Assembly (NCBI GenBank): GCA_024762375.1
Contig: JANTHQ010000163.1
Coordinates: 1-5,493 of the forward strand
DNA from: Anaerolineaceae bacterium
GTDB lineage: Bacteria; Chloroflexota; Anaerolineae; 4572-78
Direction of reading: 5' to 3'
Length of the DNA: 5,493 nt
Shown one piece after another: positions 1 to 5,065 of the stretch. Under the pieces are notes generated by a model. The model was given only the letters and a program-made list of their open reading frames with translations, was not told the origin of the DNA and did no database searches. Each line of letters begins with the position of its first letter. Position 1 is the stretch's first letter. The position numbers and the translations under genes were made by a program.

Positions 1-2
1 AC

Positions 3-581
3 CTGTCATCGCTGTTGGCGACATTTTCTGTCAACATGATGATTATTGGTGTGGGGACAGCCGTATTTACAACCTCGCCCCAAAACGTGGAATTCTCAAT
101 GGGAACCGTATCCATTGGTTCCATCACCTTGTTGGGAACCCGTCTGATTGCCGCACTGATTGCTTTGCTGGTTACAGTACTTTTATACCTTTTCTTGTAT
201 CGAACCCCGCCCGGAAAAGCCATTCGGGCTGTGGCAAACAACCGTGCCGCCGCAGAGTTAATGGGCATTCCCTCTGACCAAACACTGGCCCTGAGTTTTG
301 GCATCGGTGCCATGCTGGCGATGCTTTCGGGTGGGTTGATAGCGACCTTTTTCTCGTTCAGCATTCTTTCCGGCAGCGTTTACGAATTGAAAAGTTTCGT
401 GATTGTTGTTTTGGGTGGTTTGGGTAACCCAACCGGCGCATTGTTGGGCGGGCTCATTTTGGGCGCACTGGAAGGAATCGTACCTACATTTATGCCTGTC
501 AGCTGGGTACCGGTCATTGAATTCGTTTTATTTGTAGTCATCCTGCTGGTTCGCCCCAGCGGCTTGTTGGGAGAACGTTGA
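3..581 (+). CDS. livH: Branched-chain amino acid ABC transporter permease LivH (5' partial)
   Basis: This is the C-terminal part of one of the two membrane permeases of the LivHMGF importer, which takes up branched-chain or related amino acids. The reading frame is already open at base 3 (L-S-S-L-L-A-T-F-S), so the gene starts upstream of the window and the TTG at 15 is only an internal Leu codon. The visible part is strongly hydrophobic with several membrane helices. A cytoplasmic loop at about bases 204-270 (YRTPPGKAIRAVANNRAAAE, then LMGI) matches the EAA-type coupling loop of LivH that contacts the ATPases. The glycine-rich stretch VLGGLGNPTGALLGGLILG and the end VRPSGLLGER are also typical of the family. 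The stop is TGA at 579-581, and livM starts one base later, so translation is probably coupled. The true substrate cannot be read from a permease alone. Confidence 0.93.
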   Translation: MSSLLATFSVNMMIIGVGTAVFTTSPQNVEFSMGTVSIGSITLLGTRLIAALIALLVTVLLYLFLYRTPPGKAIRAVANNRAAAELMGIPSDQTLALSFGIGAMLAMLSGGLIATFFSFSILSGSVYELKSFVIVVLGGLGNPTGALLGGLILGALEGIVPTFMPVSWVPVIEFVLFVVILLVRPSGLLGER

Positions 582-582
582 T

Positions 583-1551
583 ATGAATAGCTGGAAATAT
601 CCTGCTTTTTGGATTGCGTTACTGTTGGTCGTTATCGGCGGACTGCTCCCCGTGATAACCGGTTCCAACGTTCTGCGCGAAAACATATTCCTGATTATGT
701 TGTCTGTGGCGCTGGCATCAAGCCTGAATATTTTATTGGGATATGCCGGGTATGTTAGCTTTGGCCACATCGTTTTCTTTGGTGTGGGGGGGTATATCGG
801 TTTCTATTTGATGGCGGTGCAAAACTGGTCGCTGTGGCTGGCGGTGCCGGCCGGTGGGCTGGTGGCAGCAATTTTGGCGTGGTTGCTGGGGCTGGCAATT
901 TTACGACTGCGTGGCGCATATTTTGCATTGGCAACAATCGGGGTCAACGAGGCCGTCAGAACCTTTATCAACAACTTTGGCCCACTGGGCGGCCCCATCG
1001 GTCTGGAAGTTAATTTCTCGATTTACCAGCAATATGGTGGCGCCGCGACCATGCAGTGGACCACGTATTGGCTTGCATTTATTTTGACCATTGCGGCAAT
1101 TGTTTTAAGTTATGCCGTAAAATTTTCCCGGTTTGGATTGGGTTTGATGGCCATCCGAGAAGATGAAGATGCTGCGATGGTCATGGGTGTTCGAACCCCG
1201 AATGCAAAAACGATGGCATACATTCTTTCTGCCATCATCCCCGGCATGATGGGGGTGATTTTCTTCTTCCGTAACAGCAGTGTTGAGCCACACTCAGCAT
1301 TTCGGCTCACCCGCTCCATCGAAATGATTGTAATGGTCATGCTCGGTGGGCAGGGTACAGTCCAAGGGCCACTGGTGGGCGCCGCTCTCTACGAAGCCAT
1401 TCGCAGCTTCTTGTTAACCAGCCCGCTGTTCAAAGACCTGCAACTGGCCTTTGCCGGCCTTCTTTTGCTGCTGATTATATTATTTGTCCCCTCTGGGGTC
1501 ATCGGCTGGCTGCGTGGTCGGTACAGAAAACTTTGGAGGGTGTTAGAATGA
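583..1551 (+). CDS. livM: Branched-chain amino acid ABC transporter permease LivM
   Basis: This is the second membrane permease of the LivHMGF importer, 322 residues, close to the usual length of a LivM without extra domains. It is hydrophobic throughout. The family pattern includes LGYAGYVSFGHIVFFGVGGY near residues 52-71, YFALATIGVNEAVRTF near 112-128 followed by the GGPIGL turn, and the cytoplasmic coupling loop AIREDEDAAMVMGVR near 190-204. The C-terminus (LGGQGTVQGPLVGAALYE, then LFVPSGVIGWLRGR) also fits. The ATG at 583 lies one base after the livH stop, and a GGGAGAA stretch in the last livH codons can serve as the ribosome binding site. The stop codon TGA at 1549-1551 overlaps the livG start as ATGA, a classic coupled-translation junction. 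TGA therefore acts as a normal stop here, which matters for interpreting the in-frame TGAs downstream. Confidence 0.95.
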   Translation: MNSWKYPAFWIALLLVVIGGLLPVITGSNVLRENIFLIMLSVALASSLNILLGYAGYVSFGHIVFFGVGGYIGFYLMAVQNWSLWLAVPAGGLVAAILAWLLGLAILRLRGAYFALATIGVNEAVRTFINNFGPLGGPIGLEVNFSIYQQYGGAATMQWTTYWLAFILTIAAIVLSYAVKFSRFGLGLMAIREDEDAAMVMGVRTPNAKTMAYILSAIIPGMMGVIFFFRNSSVEPHSAFRLTRSIEMIVMVMLGGQGTVQGPLVGAALYEAIRSFLLTSPLFKDLQLAFAGLLLLLIILFVPSGVIGWLRGRYRKLWRVLE

Positions 1552-2321
1552 TGGCCGCACAAGAGAATATTCTGCAAGTAAAAGGCGTCACCAAACGCTT
1601 TGGCGGTTTGATAGCCGTCAACAATGTCACATTTGATTTACCGCGCGGCCAAATTTTGGGGTTAATTGGCCCCAACGGCGCCGGAAAAACCACTTTGTTC
1701 AACGTCATCAACGGGGTATATGCTCCCACAGAAGGGCACGTCATCTTCAAAGGCACAGACATCAGTGGGTGGCAGCCGTATGATGTGGTAAAACTGGGAC
1801 TGGCCCGAACGCACCAAATTGTGCGTCCACTGAATGATTTAACCGTTTTGGAAAATGTTATGGCCGGGGCATGTTACGGGCATGAACATCATTCATTAAA
1901 AGAGGCCCAAGGCATCGCCGACGAAGTGCTGGGGTTTGTCAACCTGTCAGAACGACGCGACATGCTGGCCGGTAGTTTAAATGTCGCCCAGAAAAAACGG
2001 CTTGAGATGGCTCGTGCACTGGCTTCGCGCCCATATTTACTGCTGCTCGATGAAGTGCTCGCCGGGTTAAACCCTACCGAAATTGCCGAAATGGTTCAGG
2101 TCGTCTTGAAAATTCGAGAGCAGGGCGTCACCATCCTCATCATTGAACATGTGATGCACGCCCTGATGAACGTATCTGACCGGGTCATTGTATTGGATTA
2201 CGGGCAACTGATTGCCGAAGGCTCACCGGAAGAAATTGCCAACGACCCCAAAGTCATCGAAGCCTATCTCGGCGACCCGGATTTGGCGAAACGACTTATG
2301 GAAAACGCTGATGGAGACTAA
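1548..2321 (+). CDS. livG: Branched-chain amino acid ABC transporter ATP-binding protein LivG
   Basis: This is a cytoplasmic ATPase of the LivHMGF importer, 257 residues from the ATG at 1548. That start overlaps the livM stop (ATGA) and has GGAGGG at 1535-1540 with a 7-base spacer. An in-frame TTG at 1533 is unlikely because it lies upstream of this ribosome binding site. ABC motifs in order are Walker A GPNGAGKTT (41-49), the Q-loop Gln in ARTHQ (Q90), a degenerate signature LNVAQ (144-148) before KKRLEMARALA, Walker B LLLLDE (164-169) followed by VLAGLNPTE, and the H-switch His in IIEH (H201). The C-terminal LivG-type tail (VIVLDYGQLIAEGSPEEI, then VIEAYLG) is present. The family normally pairs with LivF as a heterodimer. 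The signature lacks the SGG core, but replacement of it is seen in parts of the LivG family, and the other motifs look functional. Confidence 0.95.
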   Translation: MMAAQENILQVKGVTKRFGGLIAVNNVTFDLPRGQILGLIGPNGAGKTTLFNVINGVYAPTEGHVIFKGTDISGWQPYDVVKLGLARTHQIVRPLNDLTVLENVMAGACYGHEHHSLKEAQGIADEVLGFVNLSERRDMLAGSLNVAQKKRLEMARALASRPYLLLLDEVLAGLNPTEIAEMVQVVLKIREQGVTILIIEHVMHALMNVSDRVIVLDYGQLIAEGSPEEIANDPKVIEAYLGDPDLAKRLMENADGD

Positions 2322-2324
2322 CCA

Positions 2325-3035
2325 ATGGCTGTATTAGATGTTAATGGAATCGCATCAGGTTATGGTGAAGTGCAAATTTTGTGGAACACAACCATAACGC
2401 TGGAAAAAGGGAAACTCACGTCGCTGGTTGGCTCGAATGGTGTTGGCAAGACCACGCTATTGCGCACGGTTATGGGGTTGATAAAACCATGGCAGGGCAC
2501 GGTAACATTCAACGGCAACGACGTAACGCGTATGTCGCCCCATGCCAAAGCTGCCAATGGCATCGTGCTGGTGCCCGAAGGCCGGCAGTTGTTCACCGAT
2601 ATGACCGTGTATGAAAATCTGGAAATGGGTGCGTTCACCAAGCGGGCCAAAGGGCGATACAAAGAAAATCTGGAAAAAGTGTACGAGATGTTCCCCCGGC
2701 TAAAAGAGCGCGCCGACCAAAAAACCGGCACACTCTCCGGCGGTGAACAGCAGATGGTCGCCGTGGGGCGCGGATTGATGGCAGACCCCGAAGTATTGAT
2801 GATTGACGAACTTTCGCTGGGGTTGGCACCGTTTTTGGTGCTCGACCTGTTTGAAATTTTGCGGCGTTTGAGGAAAGAAGGCCTGACGATGTTGCTGGTC
2901 GAGCAGAATGTGCAAATGGCGCTTGCCGTGAGCGACTATGCGTATGTGCTCGCCGACGGCAAAGTCAGTATCGAAGGACCATCGCGAGAGGTGGCCGCCA
3001 ACCCCAACGTTCGAGAGGCATATTTGGGAATTTAA
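2325..3035 (+). CDS. livF: Branched-chain amino acid ABC transporter ATP-binding protein LivF
   Basis: This is the second cytoplasmic ATPase of the importer, 236 residues, the normal LivF length. The ATG at 2325 is three bases after the livG stop and has GGAG at 2313-2316 with an 8-base spacer. Motifs in order are Walker A GSNGVGKTT (36-44), the LivF-typical VPEGRQLFTDMTVYENLEMG region (83-102), a complete signature LSGGEQQM (137-144), and Walker B VLMIDE (157-162) followed by LSLGLAP. After the last beta-strand comes LLVEQN, where LivF proteins normally have Gln instead of the H-switch His. Because LivG has the degenerate signature and LivF the intact one, the two ATP sites may be unequal; this is inference. 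It is the last gene of the operon, with a strong terminator 15 bases after its stop. Confidence 0.95.
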   Translation: MAVLDVNGIASGYGEVQILWNTTITLEKGKLTSLVGSNGVGKTTLLRTVMGLIKPWQGTVTFNGNDVTRMSPHAKAANGIVLVPEGRQLFTDMTVYENLEMGAFTKRAKGRYKENLEKVYEMFPRLKERADQKTGTLSGGEQQMVAVGRGLMADPEVLMIDELSLGLAPFLVLDLFEILRRLRKEGLTMLLVEQNVQMALAVSDYAYVLADGKVSIEGPSREVAANPNVREAYLGI

Positions 3036-3050
3036 CCCCTTTGCACCGAC

Positions 3051-3097
3051 ATCGTCCATCTGATTCCACGGTTGTGGCGTCAGATGGACGATTTTTC
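3051..3097 (+). terminator. Rho-independent terminator of the liv operon
   Basis: A perfect 13-base inverted repeat, ATCGTCCATCTGA at 3051-3063 and its complement at 3080-3092, encloses a 16-base loop. The loop holds a further 4-bp stem (CCAC 3066-3069 with GTGG 3074-3077, loop GGTT). Five T residues (3092-3096) follow directly. Its position just after the livF stop fits intrinsic termination of livHMGF. Confidence 0.9.
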
Positions 3098-3113
3098 ATT
3101 TAAATGGTATAAC
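3085..3113 (+). promoter_or_regulatory. Candidate sigma-70-type promoter for the disulfide oxidoreductase-glutaredoxin pair
   Basis: An extended -10 element, TGG then TATAAC (hexamer at 3108-3113), has a -35-like TGGACG at 3085-3090 with an exact 17-base spacer. The -35 matches TTGACA at four of six positions and lies inside the right arm of the liv terminator. The predicted transcript would begin near 3120 and have a leader of about 90 bases. This is motif inspection only. Confidence 0.5.
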
Positions 3114-3129
3114 GTTGTAACCTTTTGGT

Positions 3130-3168
3130 CAATCTTGCATCTAAAAGATTGGGCAAGCATTGAAATGC
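3130..3168 (+). promoter_or_regulatory. Leader with mutually exclusive hairpins
   Basis: CAATCTT (3130-3136) can pair perfectly with AAGATTG (3145-3151) across an 8-base loop. The overlapping CAATCTTGC (3130-3138) can instead pair with GCAAGCATTG (3153-3162) with one bulged base. A third small hairpin, GCAT-TGAA-ATGC (3157-3168), competes with the second. None is followed by a T-tract, so none looks like a terminator. A regulatory role is only a possibility, and no known riboswitch class is recognised. Confidence 0.3.
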
Positions 3169-3211
3169 AGGTAGGTGCAGCAAACCCTAAATATTATAAG
3201 GAGGCAGATTT

Positions 3212-3865
3212 ATGGCATTACTCAGAGACGAAGATCGTCAACATTTAATGAAAGAATTTGAAGCATTGAAAAATCCGGTAAAACTGGTTGTGTTTACCCA
3301 AGATTTTGAATGCCAGTATTGTAAAGAAACACGCATGATTGCCGAAGAAGTGGCAGATTTGTCGGACAAAATTTCCGTGGAAGTGTATGACTTTGTACAA
3401 GACAAAGAAATTGCCGAAACGTATAACATCGACAAAATTCCTGCAACCGTGATCATGCGCGGTGGAGATGACCCCAGAGATTTCAACATTCGTTATTATG
3501 GCATCCCCTCCGGTTACGAATTTAGCTCGGTCATCGAGGATATCATGATGATTTCCAGCGGTGAATCGGGCTTGTCGGCAGCCACCAAAGACTTTTTGGC
3601 AAACCTGTCGGAGCCGCTGCACCTGCAGGTGTATGTCACCCCCACTTGACCGTACTGTCCCCGGGCGGTTCGCCTGGCTCACCAAATGGCGCTGGAAAGC
3701 GACAAAGTACGTGGCGATATGGTGGAGGCAATTGAATTCCCGCACTTGTCGAACAAATACCAAGTGCAGGGCGTGCCTCGGACAGTTATTAACGAAGTTG
3801 GCTTCCTTGAAGGGGCTGCACCCGAACAAATGCTTGTTGCCAAAATTAAAGAAGTTGTTGGCTAA
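3212..3865 (+). CDS. Glutaredoxin-like protein disulfide oxidoreductase (PDO), selenoprotein with in-frame TGA read as Sec at residue 146
   Basis: This is a predicted cytoplasmic thiol-disulfide oxidoreductase of the two-domain PDO family, 217 residues when TGA at 3647-3649 is read as an amino acid. AAGGAGG at 3198-3204, 7 bases upstream, supports the ATG. Domain 1 has VVFTQDFECQYC (CQYC 34-37) and the cis-proline loop KIPAT (P77). Domain 2 has LHLQVYVTPT, then the TGA, then P-Y-C-P (C149), and a second cis-proline loop GVPRTV (P189), ending at TAA. Archaeal PDOs carry CQYC in the first unit and CPYC in the second, so TGA replaces exactly the N-terminal nucleophilic Cys of the second site. 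The frame is unbroken on both sides and protein-like to the end, with no frameshift. A SECIS-like hairpin follows. A conventional call would stop at 3649 and lose most of domain 2. Alternatives are a nonsense mutation or a sequencing error, both made less likely by the second case at 4801. Confidence 0.88.
3647..3677 (+). promoter_or_regulatory. UGA selenocysteine codon with candidate bacterial SECIS hairpin in the PDO gene
   Basis: The TGA is at 3647-3649. A hairpin pairs CCGGGCG (3661-3667) with CGCCTGG (3671-3677): seven pairs, one of them G-U, around the loop GTT (3668-3670). The closing G-C pair may open to give a GGTTC loop. Eighteen bases separate the TGA from the first loop base, close to the arrangement in E. 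coli fdhF, and the loop starts with G as expected for SelB recognition. The hairpin lies inside the coding region, as bacterial SECIS elements do. Confidence 0.7.
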
Positions 3866-3876
3866 CAGGAGGTATA

Positions 3877-4137
3877 ATGGCAAGAAGACCAGAACGCAAG
3901 AAACAACCCAGAGTCATCGTCTTTTCGACACCCACATGCAAATTTTGCAACGCCGCCAAACGGTATTTTCGCCAGAAAGGCGTGCGCTTTCGTGATGTAG
4001 ATGTATCGCGTGATGCCGCGGCTGCTCGCGACATGCAACGTCGCAGTGGGCAAATGGGGGTTCCGGTCATTGATATTGGCGGGCGGATTATCGTTGGTTT
4101 TGACCGCCCAAAAATTGACCAGCTACTTGGCTTATAA
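3877..4137 (+). CDS. Glutaredoxin-like protein, YruB/NrdH-type
   Basis: This is a small cytoplasmic glutaredoxin-fold oxidoreductase of 86 residues. After a basic N-terminus (ARRPERKKQPR), the core is VIVFSTPTCKFC with active site CKFC (21-24). It continues with RYFRQKGVRFRDVDVSRD, the cis-proline segment GQMGVPVIDIGG (P63) and the terminal IIVGFDRPKIDQLLG. The combination of STPTC, a short helix, GQMGVPVIDI and IIVGFD is the pattern I associate with YruB-like glutaredoxins. AGGAGG at 3867-3872 lies only 4 bases before the ATG, which is short but usable. It starts 11 bases after the PDO stop, so the two are almost certainly co-transcribed and may exchange electrons; that partnership is inference. 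Both active-site cysteines are ordinary TGC codons, unlike those of its selenoprotein neighbours. The groES promoter overlaps its last codons. Confidence 0.9.
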   Translation: MARRPERKKQPRVIVFSTPTCKFCNAAKRYFRQKGVRFRDVDVSRDAAAARDMQRRSGQMGVPVIDIGGRIIVGFDRPKIDQLLGL

Positions 4138-4155
4138 AAGAAGTTTGTGTATAAT
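4127..4155 (+). promoter_or_regulatory. groES promoter (sigma-70 type)
   Basis: A consensus -10 TATAAT (4150-4155) has a -35 TTGGCT (4127-4132, four of six matches) at the ideal 17-base spacing. The -35 lies within the last codons of the glutaredoxin gene. The predicted start near 4162 puts the CIRCE operator immediately at the beginning of the transcript. Confidence 0.8.
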
Positions 4156-4169
4156 TTGGCGGTGGGAAA

Positions 4170-4196
4170 TTAGCACTCTTTGACAAAGAGTGCTAA
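4170..4196 (+). promoter_or_regulatory. CIRCE operator (HrcA binding site)
   Basis: A perfect match to the CIRCE consensus: TTAGCACTC (4170-4178), a 9-base spacer, GAGTGCTAA (4188-4196). CIRCE is bound by the HrcA repressor, which is inactivated by heat stress when GroE is titrated. Its place just after the predicted groES transcription start fits repression of groES under normal conditions. The inner spacer bases TTTGACAAA extend the dyad almost fully. Confidence 0.97.
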
Positions 4197-4258
4197 AATA
4201 TCTCCACAAAATTGAATGACAGTTTTTAAACACACAAAATTGATGGAGGTAAAAAACT

Positions 4259-4531
4259 ATGACGAACATTGAACCATTGGGTGCCCGGATTTTAGTGAAG
4301 ATTGTTGAGCAAGAAGCTAAAACCAGCAGCGGAATTTTGTTACCCGAATCCGCCAAAGAAAAACCACAAGAAGGCATTGTTGAAGCCCTCGGCAGCGAAG
4401 AAGACTTGATGACCGACCTCGCCGTTGGTGATAAAGTGCTTTTTGCCAAATACAGCGGTACCGAAATCAAACAGGGTGATGACACCTACCTCATCCTTAA
4501 CGAAGATGACATTCTGGCGCGCTTGAGCTAA
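4259..4531 (+). CDS. groES: Co-chaperonin GroES (Hsp10/Cpn10)
   Basis: This is the 10-kDa lid of the GroEL chaperonin, 90 residues, slightly shorter than the common 94-97. The start MTNIEPLGARILVKIVE matches the N-terminal strand of Cpn10, with Ala where many have Asp in PLxDRVLV. The mobile loop that contacts GroEL is at about residues 18-32 (EAKTSSGILLP) and is followed by ESAKEKPQEGIVEALG. The core VGDKVLFAKYSGTEIK and the C-terminal YLILNEDDILARL are also canonical. The ribosome binding site GGAGG at 4245-4249 has a 9-base spacer. The gene is preceded by a strong promoter with a CIRCE operator and followed by a terminator. groEL does not follow and must be elsewhere, because groES cannot work alone. 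The about 60-base stretch between CIRCE and the ribosome binding site is A-rich and shows no other element. Confidence 0.97.
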   Translation: MTNIEPLGARILVKIVEQEAKTSSGILLPESAKEKPQEGIVEALGSEEDLMTDLAVGDKVLFAKYSGTEIKQGDDTYLILNEDDILARLS

Positions 4532-4567
4532 ACCCCGCCAAACGTCATTATTACAGTTGAACTATCG

Positions 4568-4603
4568 CAGGGGCGGACGGAAATGTTCGCCCCTGTACCT
4601 TTT
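4568..4603 (+). terminator. Probable Rho-independent terminator of groES
   Basis: CAGGGGCGGAC (4568-4578) pairs with GTTCGCCCCTG (4585-4595) as an 11-bp stem with one G-U pair and the loop GGAAAT. ACC and then only four T residues (4600-4603) follow. The stem is GC-rich and strong, but the T-tract is short and offset, so some read-through into the next gene is plausible. Confidence 0.7.
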
Positions 4604-4620
4604 CAGCAACGAGTGAAATC

Positions 4621-5046
4621 ATGACTCGACGAATCCGCCGAATCTTAAAAGAAAACTGGTTTTTGCTGCTATTCATTGCAGTGATAATCGGTGCGTTTGT
4701 AATGTTTCGCACCACTCCATCAGACGTGGCTTCTGCCGCCGATTTGAATGCCACTTTGACCGATGGCAAGCCGACCGTTATCGAATTCTATTCCAATTAC
4801 TGAAGCGCTTGCGTCATATCGAAACCCATCGTGGATGGGTTGGAACGAGATTTGACCGGCAAAGCCGAGGTTTTGCGGCTAGACGTTTTAACTCGCATCG
4901 GGCGCGAAGCCGCCGTACGATATGGCGTTCGCGGTACCCCCACCCTCATTCTGCTTGACGGGCGCGGTGTACCGGTGCTCACACAAGTGGGCATCATTCG
5001 CCCATCACCCATCAAAAAAAATATTGATGCGCTGCTGACACAATAA
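4621..5046 (+). CDS. Membrane-anchored thioredoxin-fold selenoprotein with in-frame TGA read as Sec at residue 61
   Basis: This is a predicted thiol-disulfide oxidoreductase tethered to the membrane with its thioredoxin domain outside, 141 residues when TGA at 4801-4803 is read as an amino acid. A basic N-terminus (MTRRIRRILKEN) is followed by one hydrophobic helix (about 13-29), giving an uncleaved signal-anchor by the positive-inside rule. The thioredoxin domain has PTVIEFYSNY (51-60), the TGA, then S-A-C (C64), a helix (VISKPIVDGLERDL), strand EVLRLDV and the cis-proline loop GVRGTPTLILLDGRG (P107). In thioredoxin-like proteins the residue after EFYSxY-type strands is the nucleophilic Cys of CxxC, so TGA replaces exactly that residue. 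The frame is clean from ATG to TAA. The upstream ribosome binding site is weak (GAGTGA near 4611). A GTG start at 4831 would give a fragment lacking the first strand and active site. The alternative is a pseudogene, judged unlikely. Confidence 0.87.
4801..4848 (+). promoter_or_regulatory. UGA selenocysteine codon with candidate bacterial SECIS hairpin in the thioredoxin gene
   Basis: The TGA is at 4801-4803. AACCCATC (4823-4830) pairs perfectly with GATGGGTT (4834-4841) as an 8-bp stem with the loop GTG (4831-4833). Opening the top pair gives the loop CGTGG. Three further pairs, TCG (4819-4821) with CGA (4846-4848), can extend it below an asymmetric internal loop. Twenty-seven bases separate the TGA from the first loop base, within the range I recall for bacterial SECIS elements, and a G is present at the loop start. 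Confidence 0.68.
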
Positions 5047-5065
5047 CAACCACTGTTGAGGTTCA

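Noticed and set aside
15..17. TTG at 15 as the start of livH
   Set aside because: The frame is open to the window edge and LivH is longer at the N-terminus, so this is an internal codon of a truncated gene.
1533..1535. TTG at 1533 as the livG start
   Set aside because: The GGAGGG ribosome binding site at 1535-1540 would then lie inside the gene. ATG at 1548 has proper spacing and the coupled ATGA overlap.
579..1551. Genome-wide reassignment of TGA as a sense codon (Trp or Gly)
   Set aside because: livH and livM both end at TGA at family-typical ends, with start codons of the next gene at or overlapping them. The two in-frame TGAs replace Cys, not Trp or Gly, and TGG is used for Trp throughout.
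3647..3649. TGA as a simple nonsense mutation making the PDO gene a pseudogene
   Set aside because: The frame stays intact and protein-like for 71 further codons, the TGA hits exactly the catalytic Cys codon, a SECIS-like hairpin follows, and a second thioredoxin gene nearby shows the same pattern.
3245..3883. 212-codon open frame on the minus strand opposite the PDO gene
   Set aside because: It is the antisense shadow of a well-supported gene. Its translation is rich in His and Phe with no family resemblance, and it has no ribosome binding site evidence.
3561..3995. Alternative + strand frame across the PDO-glutaredoxin junction, which could suggest a frameshift after the TGA
   Set aside because: The true frame continues without a shift after the TGA to 3865. 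The alternative frame gives a low-complexity Arg/Cys/Trp-rich translation with no domain.
3877..4137. Glutaredoxin as a third selenoprotein
   Set aside because: Both positions of its CKFC motif are plain TGC codons and no in-frame TGA is present.
4831..5046. Independent small gene starting at GTG 4831
   Set aside because: It would be a thioredoxin domain without its first strand, active site and helix start, and it has no ribosome binding site. It is the 3' part of the selenoprotein gene.
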